A DNA stretch of 64,000 bases from Rummeliibacillus pycnus_B (GCF_050459865.1 NZ_JBCMNM010000003.1:19619-83618); one strand, 5' to 3'; counted from the first letter of the stretch, positions 25,392-34,032 are shown. Numbers and translations are program-made. Notes: generated by a model from the letters alone, not told the origin.

Positions 25392-26066
25392 ATGATTAAA
25401 GCGGCAATAGTTGAAGATCAAGAGATTTTAAGAAAAAGCTTAAAAATTGTGATTGAAAGTATTTCTGACATCGAGATAGTTGGAACTGCGGAAAATGGAG
25501 AACAGGCAATTGCTTTATGCGAAAAGGAAAACCTTGATATTGTTTTAATGGATATTCAAATGCCGGTGATGGATGGTGTACAGGCAACAGATGAAATTAA
25601 AAAACGTTGGCCCAATATAAAAGTTATCATCCTTACTACTTTTCAAGATGTTACACACGTTTTGAATGCCTTAAATGCTGGTGCGGAAGGTTATATATTA
25701 AAAGCTGTTGATCCTGAATTTTTAGTTCAGGGAATTAAAATGGTGTTTCACGGAGGTTCCCTCATTCCTCAACAATTAGCAAAAGAGGTGTTTGGTCAGA
25801 TACAATCCAATAATAACGAACACACGGAACAATTTGACTATAACTCTATGAATCATCCATATGATTTAAATAATCAAGAATTAAAAGTTTTAAAATGTAT
25901 AACTCAAGGATTGTCCAATAAAGACATTTCAGAAAAGATGTATCTTTCAATTGGAACTGTGAAAAATTATATTTCCAACATTTATTCGAAGTTAAATGTA
26001 AAAAACAGGTCTGCTGCTATAATTAAAGCAATGGAAGAGAGTCTAGTAGAAGATAAGAAACATTGA
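25392..26066 (+). CDS. NarL/LuxR-type response regulator
   Basis: A 224-residue regulator. The receiver has VEDQE near 7-11, phospho-acceptor Asp near 54 in VLMDIQMPVMDG, and Lys near 105 in YILKAVDPEF. The C-terminal GerE helix-turn-helix is LNNQELKVLKCITQGLSNKD then ISEKMYLSIGTVKNYISNIY. It is co-transcribed with the kinase gene 5 bases upstream; a strong terminator follows at 26074-26116. No candidate operator was found. Confidence 0.92.
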   Translation: MIKAAIVEDQEILRKSLKIVIESISDIEIVGTAENGEQAIALCEKENLDIVLMDIQMPVMDGVQATDEIKKRWPNIKVIILTTFQDVTHVLNALNAGAEGYILKAVDPEFLVQGIKMVFHGGSLIPQQLAKEVFGQIQSNNNEHTEQFDYNSMNHPYDLNNQELKVLKCITQGLSNKDISEKMYLSIGTVKNYISNIYSKLNVKNRSAAIIKAMEESLVEDKKH

Positions 26067-26073
26067 AGTAAAA

Positions 26074-26116
26074 GAATGTAGACAAAGTTAAATCGACTTT
26101 GTCTACATTCTTTTTT
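26074..26116. terminator. Bidirectional intrinsic terminator
   Basis: Perfect 15-bp arms GAATGTAGACAAAGT/ACTTTGTCTACATTC followed by TTTTTT, with T-rich sequence also on the minus side. Confidence 0.9.
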
Positions 26117-26203
26117 AATTGTGATGAACTGGAACGTTATCTTGAATTTGTTTACCATGGGCAATTCCATCATTTACAGTCTGACCGTGGATCGTCTTTA
26201 GAG
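26115..26203 (-). other. Short minus-strand open stretch, possible gene remnant
   Basis: On the minus strand about 28 codons read coherently TIHGQTVNDGIAHGKQIQDN then VPVHHN-stop, ending right at the bidirectional terminator 26074-26116. There is no start or ribosome binding site. It may be the 3' end of a lost convergent gene; no family is recognised. The rest of 26204-26377 shows nothing clear. Confidence 0.3.
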
Positions 26204-26377
26204 AGCATCAATTACTTTTCAATAGCCACTTTTTTAAAGAAGTAATTAGCCAATGGTCATAAGTTGTCGTTTTTTTAAAATAGTTATTACTTTTTAATGA
26301 CTTACCGGCACTACATTATATTACTTTTTATTTGTATAGTAAAAGTATGAAATGAAATTTAAAAAGGAGGTAAAAAA

Positions 26378-26461
26378 GTGCATGCTCAAATCCAGTACAA
26401 CTTGCAAACTGTTTATTTTAATGAAGATGGAAAAGACGTGAATAAAGATACACTAAGTTAG
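26378..26461 (+). CDS. Small ORF (27 codons) with strong ribosome binding site
   Basis: AAAAAGGAGG stands 7 bases before GTG 26378, and the frame encodes a 27-residue peptide (MHAQIQYNLQTVYFNEDGKD then VNKDTLS). It ends 34 bases before the serine-hydrolase start. It may be a leader peptide, a real small protein or the start of a truncated gene. No homology is recognised. Confidence 0.4.
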   Translation: MHAQIQYNLQTVYFNEDGKDVNKDTLS

Positions 26462-26494
26462 AATAAAGTTCATTTTATAGAATTGGGGGACACC

Positions 26495-28033
26495 ATGAAA
26501 AGTTTAACAGTAACAAAAATCGGAAAATTAATACTAATCCTTCTTATGTTTATTATTACATCATTAAATGAGAAGGCTTTGGCAGCTGAAAATCATAATG
26601 ATTTAGACGTTTCTAAAATTGATGAATACATGAACAATGAACTTAAGAGACAAAAAATCCCCGGTGCTTCTATAGCGATAGTAAAAGGTGATAAAGTACA
26701 ATATATCAAAGGTTATGGAATTTCAGAACCTAATGGAAATAAAATGACACCACAGACGCCAGTTGTCCTTGGATCTGTAAGTAAATCTTTTACTGCACTA
26801 GCCATCATGCAATTAGTAGACCAAGGAATGATTCAATTGGATAATCCGGTTCAACAATATATACCTTGGTTTAGAGTATCAGATGAGGAAGCATCAAAAG
26901 AAATTACCATCCGGCATTTATTAAATCATACCAGTGGAATATCTGAATATGATGGGCAACGTGCTATATCTGAAGGTGATCAATCGTTAAAAAAACTTGT
27001 AGAGAGTTTAAAAGGACTACGCCTAGAAAAAAAAGTCGGTGAATCATACCAATATTCCAATCTGAATTACGCTATTTTAGGTTTAGTCATTGAAGAAGTC
27101 ACAAAGACTCCCTATGATGAATATATAAGAAGAAATATTTATAAACCGCTTCAAATGGTAAATAGTTATACAGATCCAAAAGAAGATAAAAACAATACGA
27201 TAGCAACTGGCTATAGAACGATGTTTGGATTTAAACTACCAACAGAACAATTAAATCATGAAGCAAACGTTCCTCATGGTTATCTCATTTCAAGTGCTGA
27301 AGATATGGCAAATTATATGATTGCTATATTAAATAATGGTCAATTTAAAGGTGAAAGAGTTTTGACAAAACAAAGTATGGCTGAAATGCATCAACCATCA
27401 TCTTTTATTGATAATCATACTTATTATGCGATGGGATGGGAAGTAAATAATGATGTGATATCGCATAATGGTTGGACGGAAAATACATATACAAGGGTTC
27501 TTTTAGATAATGAGTATGGAATTACATTACTAATCAATTCATTCGATTATTTAAATAGTAATCGATATGATCAGATGGTGACGAATCTATACAATTTTGT
27601 TAAACATAATGAACCTCTGAAAAGCGAAGAGAATCCTTTTTTGATTTATATCATATTTGATTTAATTATTGTTGTGGCAATGGTATTTATAACTTTTTCA
27701 ATTTATAAAATGTTCAAACAGCAAAAACGTAAAGTAAAGCATTTCAGGGTAATAGTTAATGTAGTGTCTTTGCTTGTTTTTAACTTCTTACTACCATTAT
27801 TAATATTGTATGATTTTACTATAGTTGCACCATTATCAACGGTAACATTATTTGTTCCAGGCATTGGGCATGCTTTATTTATCATTTCAATATCCCTAAT
27901 TATTCTGGGCGTAATTAAGATTGGTAAACTAATACGTATTAAGCTAAACGCAGATAAAAGCTCAAAAGAAAATAGGAGAGTAATTGAATTCAATGAAATT
28001 AACCATAAGTCATATGATAAATTCATTAATTGA
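26495..28033 (+). CDS. Membrane-bound serine hydrolase, beta-lactamase/PBP4* family
   Basis: About 512 residues. A signal sequence (LILILLMFIITSLNEKALA) is followed by a class-C beta-lactamase-like domain: SxxK in VLGSVSKSFTAL near 94-97, Y-S-N in YQYSNLNYAILG near 186, and an HNG in ISHNGWTENTYTR near 326 in place of the KTG box. Three or four C-terminal helices anchor it, with catalysis outside the cell. ATG 26495 is used because GGGGGA lies 4 bases upstream. Related proteins act on peptidoglycan or D-amino-acid peptides; the substrate is unknown. It might also hydrolyse beta-lactams, but this is not shown. Confidence 0.85.
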   Translation: MKSLTVTKIGKLILILLMFIITSLNEKALAAENHNDLDVSKIDEYMNNELKRQKIPGASIAIVKGDKVQYIKGYGISEPNGNKMTPQTPVVLGSVSKSFTALAIMQLVDQGMIQLDNPVQQYIPWFRVSDEEASKEITIRHLLNHTSGISEYDGQRAISEGDQSLKKLVESLKGLRLEKKVGESYQYSNLNYAILGLVIEEVTKTPYDEYIRRNIYKPLQMVNSYTDPKEDKNNTIATGYRTMFGFKLPTEQLNHEANVPHGYLISSAEDMANYMIAILNNGQFKGERVLTKQSMAEMHQPSSFIDNHTYYAMGWEVNNDVISHNGWTENTYTRVLLDNEYGITLLINSFDYLNSNRYDQMVTNLYNFVKHNEPLKSEENPFLIYIIFDLIIVVAMVFITFSIYKMFKQQKRKVKHFRVIVNVVSLLVFNFLLPLLILYDFTIVAPLSTVTLFVPGIGHALFIISISLIILGVIKIGKLIRIKLNADKSSKENRRVIEFNEINHKSYDKFIN

Positions 28034-28074
28034 GAATTAACAAGTTGAATTTTCTTGTAACCATAATAAGGAGG

Positions 28075-28102
28075 GCGTTGATCCAAAGGATTAACGCTTT
28101 TT
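28075..28102 (+). terminator. Intrinsic terminator of the serine hydrolase gene
   Basis: Hairpin GCGTTGATCC/GGATTAACGC followed by TTTTT. Confidence 0.75.
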
Positions 28103-28119
28103 CTGTTGAAATTATTGCA

Positions 28120-28295
28120 CTAACAGAGGAGGCTTCCGAGGAGGCTCAACGATCGCTTAGCACGAAAGCGCCATCTGGAGCGGCATACTATGTTAATACT
28201 GGAAATGAAAAAATATCCGAATTATTGAGTAGTTTATTTAGAAACTATTCGCATTTTTTAACTAGAAAAGCATTTATGAAATTGACTCATTAATG
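28120..28295. repeat. Half-copy of the 23420-23626 repeat, inverted
   Basis: GGCTTCCGAGGAGGCTCAAC and CGAAAGCGCCATCTGGAGCG match the reverse complement of 23505-23560. The following A/T flank (ATCCGAATTATTGAG, ATTTATGAAATTGA) matches the reverse complement of 23420-23490. The other half of the palindrome is missing. Confidence 0.7.
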
Positions 28296-28399
28296 TAAAA
28301 AATAAAACATTAACAATTCAACTTTGTATTTCAATTAAAACATGTTCTGTTCTATTATTTCATAACATGGAATATGTGTTGTCCTTAGAGGGGGTTTAT

Positions 28400-28978
28400 A
28401 TGTATTTCCTAAAGAAAGCCTCAATTATAATTATTGGAAGTGTTTTTTTATCACTTGGAATAAACTTATTTTTAACACCTTATAAAATACTAGATGGGGG
28501 AATTGTAGGATTAGCATTAATTTTAAACTATTTATACAATTTGAAAGTTGGCCTAATGATTATTATTTTGAGTATGCCGATTTTTATTGTTGCTTGGTTT
28601 AGATATAGAACTTATTTTTACAATAGTTTGCATGGTTTACTTTTATCCTCTTTTACCATTGATTTATTAAAACCCTTCCGCTCCTTAATTGATATTAGTG
28701 CAGTTTTTAGTTCGATTTTAGGAGGAATCTTTGTTGGTATTGGCATTGGATTAATGTTACGATACCGTACAAGTACTGGAGGGACTGATCTAGTTGCTCA
28801 ATTCGTAAGTGTTAAAACAGGTGTAAACGTTGGAATTGTTATTTTCATGATTGATATCATTGTTATTTTATTAGGGGGAGTTTTAATATCAGCACATACG
28901 CTCTTACTATCAATTATTACTTTATTAGTAGTTGGGATAACAACTAGTCTCATTACAAGGAAAATTGTTCATACCTAA
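28400..28978 (+). CDS. YitT-family membrane protein, short form
   Basis: A 192-residue protein with five or six helices, matching the YitT membrane domain: FLSLGINLFLTPYKILDGGI near the start and LRYRTSTGGTDLVAQFVSVK near 126-145, the typical TGGTD segment. The usual C-terminal DUF2179 domain of YitT proteins (about 280 residues) is absent. ATG 28400 is used because GAGGGGG lies 5 bases upstream; an ATG at 28367 lacks a site. The family has no firmly assigned function. Confidence 0.85.
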   Translation: MYFLKKASIIIIGSVFLSLGINLFLTPYKILDGGIVGLALILNYLYNLKVGLMIIILSMPIFIVAWFRYRTYFYNSLHGLLLSSFTIDLLKPFRSLIDISAVFSSILGGIFVGIGIGLMLRYRTSTGGTDLVAQFVSVKTGVNVGIVIFMIDIIVILLGGVLISAHTLLLSIITLLVVGITTSLITRKIVHT

Positions 28979-29047
28979 TCGAAGGATCGAGCAAACATAC
29001 AACAATTTGTGTTGAAAGACAAAAAAATCGAGAACTGACATAGTAAG

Positions 29048-29077
29048 AAAAAAGCATGGCGAATGCCATGCTTTTTT
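29048..29077. terminator. Bidirectional intrinsic terminator
   Basis: Perfect arms AAAAAAGCATGGC/GCCATGCTTTTTT with loop GAAT, between the convergent YitT and exporter genes. Confidence 0.9.
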
Positions 29078-29133
29078 ACGTATCGTTGGGGAATGTTCTT
29101 CTAATTATTTATTGTCAGTAGATTTATCGGAAT

Positions 29134-30738
29134 TTAATTGTCACCTTTTGCTTCTTTTTTAGGATCAGACAGCTTAATTTTCTTCATAAAGAATGATAAA
29201 ATGGCACCCAATATTACAAATATTAAGCCAATAAGAAATACGCTATGCAATGCATCAACTAATGTAGATTTTAGAATAGGAACCATCATATTTTGAATCG
29301 AAGTAGGAATTTTTTCTAATGTTTCTGGACTTAGCAACATATTATAGACCCCTTGAGGCGACTCTTTAATCATACCTTCAAATTGTTGTACTAACGGACC
29401 TGCTTCTGGTGGAAGCTTCTCTAGCGTAGGAACTAATTGGTCTGTGAGTAAATTTGTTGAACGGTAATTCATAACAGCTCCCAAAATTGTCATTCCAAAT
29501 GTTCCACCGATTTGACGGAAAAATTGACTGGATGATGTAACAACACCTAATTCTGACTTTGGAAAACTTTCTTGTAAGGCAAGGGTTAGAATTGGCATTA
29601 CTAATCCCATACCTAAGCCAAGTGTTGCCATAAAGCTCATTGCCACTAATTTTGTAGTGTCAATCTGCATTGTCGATAATAACCAAAAACCTACTCCCAT
29701 GATAATCATACCAATGATAATTTGCGTTTTAACGCCAATCTTTCTAACTAACTGACCTCCAAAAATACTTGCAACCATCATGGATACCATCATTGGAATC
29801 ATCGTCGTTCCAGATTGTGATGGACTCATTCCTATTATCCCTTGCATAAATAGAGGAACAAACATAATGGCACCAAACATTCCCACAGACATAAGGAATC
29901 CAATACCGTTTAAAATGGAAAAAGTCTTATTTTTAAATAAATGCATAGGTAAAATCGCATCGCTTGTTTTAGATTCAATGATAACAAAACTAATGAGAAA
30001 CACAGCAGATATTACAAAAAGAGAGACAATCTGCCATGAGCCCCATGGATAATCCTTACCTCCAAATGTCAAAGCAAGAAGTAAACTAACAACGCCAACA
30101 ATCATCGTAAAGATTCCAGCGAAGTCTATTTTAATTGGTCCTTCTAGTTTTTTATTTTTAAGCCCTAAACTAATTAAAATGGCTGCAAGAATACCAACTG
30201 GCATATTAATGTAAAATACCCATCTCCAGTTGGCCGCATCTACAATCCACCCGCCAATCTGGGGACCTATAACGGATGAGAGACCGAAAATAGCACCGAA
30301 AACACCTTGCCATTTTGCTCTTTGGGCACCCGTAAAAATATCACCAATAATAATCATTGCCATTGGCATCATTACGCCTCCGCCTAAACCTTGAATTCCA
30401 CGGAAAATGATTAATTGGGTCATTGATTGTGCCATTCCACAAAGAGCAGAGCCAATCAAGAATATAATAATCCCCGTAACATACACGGATTTGCGCCCAA
30501 TCAAATCTGCCAATTTACCTGTAACAGGTACAACGGTAGTGGATGTTAGCATGTAGGCTGTTGTAAGCCATGTCATGACACCTAATCCTCCAAGTTCCCC
30601 TACAATTCTTGGCATAGCAGTTCCAACAATTGTATTATCAAGTGCAGCGAAAAGCATAGCAACTAATAAACCGACGATCAATAGACCCCGATGTTTAGTA
30701 CTCTCATCTTCAAAAGCTACTGCTTTCTGAGTATCCAT
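29134..30738 (-). CDS. DHA2-family (EmrB/QacA-type) drug exporter
   Basis: A 534-residue major-facilitator protein with 14 predicted helices. Motif A is GKLADLIGRKSVY in loop 2-3, motif C GLSSVIGPQIGGWIVDA in helix 5, and motif D1 LDNTIVGTAMPRIV in helix 1 with the membrane Asp typical of QacA-like pumps. AAAGGAGTTGGTTTAA precedes the ATG. A TetR-type gene lies upstream on the same strand, with palindromes near both promoters. It likely exports hydrophobic or cationic compounds using the proton gradient. Confidence 0.9.
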   Translation of the reverse strand: MDTQKAVAFEDESTKHRGLLIVGLLVAMLFAALDNTIVGTAMPRIVGELGGLGVMTWLTTAYMLTSTTVVPVTGKLADLIGRKSVYVTGIIIFLIGSALCGMAQSMTQLIIFRGIQGLGGGVMMPMAMIIIGDIFTGAQRAKWQGVFGAIFGLSSVIGPQIGGWIVDAANWRWVFYINMPVGILAAILISLGLKNKKLEGPIKIDFAGIFTMIVGVVSLLLALTFGGKDYPWGSWQIVSLFVISAVFLISFVIIESKTSDAILPMHLFKNKTFSILNGIGFLMSVGMFGAIMFVPLFMQGIIGMSPSQSGTTMIPMMVSMMVASIFGGQLVRKIGVKTQIIIGMIIMGVGFWLLSTMQIDTTKLVAMSFMATLGLGMGLVMPILTLALQESFPKSELGVVTSSSQFFRQIGGTFGMTILGAVMNYRSTNLLTDQLVPTLEKLPPEAGPLVQQFEGMIKESPQGVYNMLLSPETLEKIPTSIQNMMVPILKSTLVDALHSVFLIGLIFVILGAILSFFMKKIKLSDPKKEAKGDN

Positions 30739-30798
30739 TTAAACCAACTCCTTTAATCTCTTACAAAACTTTGCATATACACCTTGTTGTTAAAGTTT

Positions 30799-30825
30799 TT
30801 TCTCACCTACTCAATAGGTGAGAAA
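30799..30825. promoter_or_regulatory. Palindrome upstream of the exporter gene
   Basis: TTTCTCACCTA-ctcaa-TAGGTGAGAAA is a perfect 11-bp inverted repeat 61 bases upstream of the exporter start. It has no T-run on either strand, so an operator is likelier than a terminator. It differs from the TGACA-N3-TGTCA sites by the TetR gene. Confidence 0.55.
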
Positions 30826-30902
30826 TCCCTTATCAAAGAGGTTATTTGATATTTATTTTTCATAATCAACTTTTTTCTCATATATTATCCTTGTGAAATC
30901 AA

Positions 30903-31004
30903 TTATTTTACTTCTTTAGCCATAATAGTGATTTTCGTTGTCAGTTCATCTAATGCGAATATATAGGGCAAAAAGATGTGACGCCAATTTTTTATATCTT
31001 CCAT
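30903..31004 (-). pseudogene. N-terminal remnant of a small alarmone synthetase (SasA/YwaC-like)
   Basis: ATG 31004 opens 33 codons reading MEDIKNWRHIFLPYIFALDE then LTTKITIMAKEVK-stop. This matches the N-terminal helix of RelQ/YwaC-type (p)ppGpp synthetases (DW-K-x-L-xxY-x-FALDxLxTK). The catalytic domain is absent. It lies between the exporter and its TetR gene on the same strand. Confidence 0.5.
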
Positions 31005-31038
31005 TAGGAATTTTCTCGTTTTTGGAGTTCTAAAATGC

Positions 31039-31656
31039 CTATTTATACATGTCTTTATAAACACCTTTTTTAAGGAATGAAAGTTCTAAAGTATAATTAT
31101 TTATCGCTTCATTCAAGGGTAGGTCCTTTGCGAAATTATGAATAAGATTTTGGAATGTCACAGCCATGAAAATCTTCAGAACATGGAATAATTCTTTTTT
31201 ATCAGTTATGTTAAGTTTTTCTGTATTTATTAGACCCATAATTTCTGATAATGGATTTTCATCCGCGTTCACATTTTGAGTTAATGTATTTTCAACTTTA
31301 TAATTCATATTCAAAAAGGTATTCCTAAAAAAGTTGCAATTTTCCATACTCCGAAATTTAATTAACATATAATGAAAAAAATCAATAAATGAATCAAATA
31401 AATCGCCATTCTTTTCTCTTAAAATCGAGGTAAACTTCTCATTATCCCTTTTGGAGTTCTCATTTAATAAATAGAAGAAAACATCCTCTTTATCCTCAAA
31501 GTATTGATAAAAACTACCCCTAGGTATTCCTGCGTCCTTAATAATATTGGAAATTGATGCTTCGAATAATGGAACTCTTGAAAATTCCTTCATAGCTGCA
31601 TTTATTAAGGTTTCTTTTTTATCTTCTGGTAAATTAAAAAAGGTTTGTTTAGGCAT
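31039..31656 (-). CDS. TetR-family regulator of the exporter
   Basis: A 205-residue repressor. The N-terminal helix-turn-helix is FEASISNIIKDAGIPRGSFY near 34-53, followed by QYFEDKEDVFFYLL; the C-terminal 140 residues form the variable ligand domain. ATGGGAGGAAAATA precedes the ATG. Three TGACA-N3-TGTCA dyads stand upstream, suggesting self-repression, and the DHA2 exporter gene follows on the same strand, so it probably controls that gene also. Confidence 0.88.
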   Translation of the reverse strand: MPKQTFFNLPEDKKETLINAAMKEFSRVPLFEASISNIIKDAGIPRGSFYQYFEDKEDVFFYLLNENSKRDNEKFTSILREKNGDLFDSFIDFFHYMLIKFRSMENCNFFRNTFLNMNYKVENTLTQNVNADENPLSEIMGLINTEKLNITDKKELFHVLKIFMAVTFQNLIHNFAKDLPLNEAINNYTLELSFLKKGVYKDMYK

Positions 31657-31678
31657 TATTTTCCTCCCATCTCATAAA

Positions 31679-31763
31679 TGACACTTTGTCATAATTGAAT
31701 ATGAGATAATAATAATAAATGACAACATGTCATATGTCAATGAAAATATATGACACGTTGTCA
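31679..31763 (-). promoter_or_regulatory. Triple TGACA-N3-TGTCA operator
   Basis: TGACACTTTGTCA (31679-31691), TGACAACATGTCA (31720-31732) and TGACACGTTGTCA (31751-31763) share the arms TGACA/TGTCA. All three lie within 110 bases upstream of the TetR gene, centred 41 and 31 bases apart. Confidence 0.75.
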
Positions 31764-31882
31764 TGATTATTTATTATTTTGCTCTCAAACTCGGTAAATA
31801 TTCTCCGAAACGAAGATCCAATGATCAATATGCATTCTTCTTATTAAACAAGAGGGGAGGGATTTAGTTTAATAACTATAAA

Positions 31883-31916
31883 AAAACAATGGGAAACGAA
31901 TGTTTCCCATTGTTTT
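31883..31916. terminator. Intrinsic terminator of the EamA gene
   Basis: Arms AAAACAATGGGAAAC/GTTTCCCATTGTTTT with loop GAAT; serves the minus-strand gene ending at 31921. Confidence 0.85.
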
Positions 31917-31920
31917 CGTG

Positions 31921-32814
31921 TTAATCGACTGGTGTTTTTATGAATCGTTTTGAAAATTTAATTGAATTTATTTCACTAATGAAAGTTGAGCCTAAAAGCA
32001 ATACTCCACCAAGGATTTGAATAAATGTCATTTGCTCTTGTAGAATAACTGCTGAAATTAGTATCGCAACAAATGGATCTACATAACTAAGCATTGCAAT
32101 ACTTTGCCCCTTTAAATTTTCCATACCCGAGAAGAAAAGCCAAAATCCAATACCGGTGTTAATGACCCCTAAAATGAAAATGAAGGGAATGGAAGAACTA
32201 GGCACTTCAAAAATGCCGAAGCCAGATGTAAAGAAAACATATGGCACAAGAAGTAGTGCGGTTAGTCCAAGCTGAATAATTGTCAACTCTAACTTTTCCA
32301 TATTTTTAATAAATTTATTTATCAGCAATAATGTAGCGTAAAATGCAGCTGCAATTAAACCAAAAGAAAGTCCAATGATATCATTTATTTTAGATGCACT
32401 TATCCCTTCTCCTACAATCAAAATTAGACCAAGGATTGCAACAATAACATAAATACATTTTTGAATCGATAATTTTTCTTTAAGTATAAAGGGAGAAAGC
32501 AACATCACAAATACAGGTGCAAAATAATATCCAAGTGTTGCATTTGCAATTGTCGTATGGTCATATGACTGATAAAGAAAAATCCAATTGCCCCCCAATG
32601 CAATACTAGAAAGTAACAACAATAAAGCATTAAGTTTAACAATATCCCAAGATATTTTCTTCTTCAACATGAAGAAAATTAATAATAAAAATAACCATCC
32701 TATAAAACTACTTAGTAAAGCTCTTTCGCTCGAAGAAAGATCAATGTGTCGGTTAACTAAACCAATTGTACCGAAAATGATCATTGATAATATAAACTGT
32801 ATTTTAGATTTCAT
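31921..32814 (-). CDS. EamA/DMT-family transporter
   Basis: A 297-residue protein with ten helices in two EamA repeats (about 1-135 and 145-285). Typical segments are LLLLSSIALGGNWIFLYQSY, TIANATLGYYFAPVFVMLLS and GFWLFFSGMENLKGQSIAML then SYVDPFVAILISA. AAGGAGTAAACG precedes the ATG. Members export amino acids or other metabolites or drugs. Just upstream on the same strand are a 38-codon leader ORF and a strong hairpin that touches its ribosome binding region, so expression may be controlled by attenuation. Confidence 0.88.
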   Translation of the reverse strand: MKSKIQFILSMIIFGTIGLVNRHIDLSSSERALLSSFIGWLFLLLIFFMLKKKISWDIVKLNALLLLLSSIALGGNWIFLYQSYDHTTIANATLGYYFAPVFVMLLSPFILKEKLSIQKCIYVIVAILGLILIVGEGISASKINDIIGLSFGLIAAAFYATLLLINKFIKNMEKLELTIIQLGLTALLLVPYVFFTSGFGIFEVPSSSIPFIFILGVINTGIGFWLFFSGMENLKGQSIAMLSYVDPFVAILISAVILQEQMTFIQILGGVLLLGSTFISEINSIKFSKRFIKTPVD

Positions 32815-32827
32815 CGTTTACTCCTTC

Positions 32828-32860
32828 GAATCTGCGAAACAGCTTATATTTCGCAGATTC
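32828..32860 (-). promoter_or_regulatory. Hairpin between leader ORF and EamA ribosome binding site
   Basis: GAATCTGCGAAA/TTTCGCAGATTC is a perfect 12-bp inverted repeat with a 9-base loop. It begins at the leader stop codon and ends three bases before AAGGAG. It has no T-run, so it is not a plain terminator. Confidence 0.7.
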
Positions 32861-32977
32861 TTAATCTGTTTTTAATATAAGCTTGTTTATAGCTGAATAA
32901 TTAGTTGGAGTAAATGGTGGTGGCGGTGAGGTTGAAAACGGCTTCCAAATGTATAAATTAATATTTGATAATGGCAT
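32861..32977 (-). CDS. 38-residue proline-rich leader ORF
   Basis: AGGAGGGTTATT stands directly before ATG 32977. The peptide opens MPLSNINLYIWKP, then FSTSPPPPFTPTNYSAINK. Four consecutive prolines are a classic ribosome-stalling (EF-P-dependent) tract. The ORF ends at the base of the hairpin 32828-32860, 46 bases before the EamA start. A leader peptide is inferred; a free small protein is the alternative. Confidence 0.55.
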   Translation of the reverse strand: MPLSNINLYIWKPFSTSPPPPFTPTNYSAINKLILKTD

Positions 32978-33165
32978 AATAACCCTCCTATTTCTGATAG
33001 CATACTAATATTATTAATTATACTAAATAATTTTTGTTTTTAGTAAGAATTTTCAAATTACTTAAAGGGGCTACAATTTCCTCCGTTTATGGTGGTTATT
33101 ATTTTATAAATTTAATGATAAAAAAAATGTAAGATAAATAATAATACAAATATTGGGGTGATGGG

Positions 33166-33894
33166 ATGATTATTCGACCAGCAAAAGAACTTTTTCTAGA
33201 TGGGAATGATAAGGCGATATTACTCTTGCATTCTTACACTAGTCATACACGAGATATGAAAAAATTAGCTGAATACCTAAACGAACATATTGGTTGTACT
33301 TGTTATGTACCGTTATACAAGGGACATGGTGGAAAACCAGAAGCCTTGCTAACTACTAATATCAATGATTGGTGGAAAGATTCACTAGAGGCATATTATT
33401 TTCTACAACAAAAAGGTTATAAAAAGATTTATCTTATTGGATTATCTGTAGGTGGTATCTTATCATTGAAATTAGCGCAGGAAGTGCAAATTGAACGACT
33501 TATTGTAATGTCAGTCCCAAAAGATCGGACGCCTAAACGATTAAAACAACGATTAATTGATTATTCAAAAGCATTTAAGCAGTTAGAAGGGAAAACATCT
33601 GAAGAGATTGCAAAAGAATTGTTGCCTTTTCAGGAAATGTCACTACATACATTTGAAACGTTCCAGCATTTTATTCATCAGACAATAGATAATGTCTCGC
33701 AAATTACAGCCCCAATGGCAATCTATTATGGAAACAAGGACGATTCTTTGTATGTAGAAAGTGCAAGTTTGATATATGAAAATGTAACTTCAAATGAGAA
33801 GCAAATAAAGTCTTTTCCAAACTCTACACATTTAATGACTTTAGGAAGAGATAAAGAATCAATTTTTGAAGAAGTAATGTCTTTTATTAAATAA
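33166..33894 (+). CDS. Alpha/beta hydrolase, carboxylesterase-like
   Basis: A 242-residue cytosolic hydrolase of the Est30/monoacylglycerol-lipase type. The nucleophile elbow is YLIGLSVGGILSLKLA (Ser near 94), the acid lies in IYYGNKDDSLYVESA near 192, and the catalytic His in SFPNSTHLMTLGRD near 223. HSYTSHTRDM after the first strand fits the oxyanion region. GGGGTGATGGG precedes the ATG. It is a single gene; just after it lies a remnant of a topoisomerase III gene. Confidence 0.87.
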   Translation: MIIRPAKELFLDGNDKAILLLHSYTSHTRDMKKLAEYLNEHIGCTCYVPLYKGHGGKPEALLTTNINDWWKDSLEAYYFLQQKGYKKIYLIGLSVGGILSLKLAQEVQIERLIVMSVPKDRTPKRLKQRLIDYSKAFKQLEGKTSEEIAKELLPFQEMSLHTFETFQHFIHQTIDNVSQITAPMAIYYGNKDDSLYVESASLIYENVTSNEKQIKSFPNSTHLMTLGRDKESIFEEVMSFIK

Positions 33895-33942
33895 TTTAAA
33901 GACTCTTGCTATAATTCATAAGTTTGAAGGGAATCGTAATAG

Positions 33943-34032
33943 CTTAAAATAAAAGGGTTTAAATCAAAAAAAGAATCAAGTTTTTCTGCAAAACTGAAGT
34001 TGGAGAAGGGGGAAATAGTTTTCGAATTTTAA
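33943..34032 (+). pseudogene. 3' remnant of a second topoisomerase III gene
   Basis: The frame reads IKGFKSKKESSFSAKLKLEK then GEIVFEF-stop, almost the same as the C-terminus of the intact topB at 57317-59443 (IKGFKSKKGSSFSAKLKLEQ then GKVVFEF). The DNA match continues past the stop codon (AATAGAACCTAAAAA). Only the last 28 or so codons remain. Confidence 0.85.

Noticed and set aside
28030..28293. ORF of 87 codons after the serine hydrolase
   Set aside because: It crosses a terminator and the half-copy repeat, so it is not a gene.
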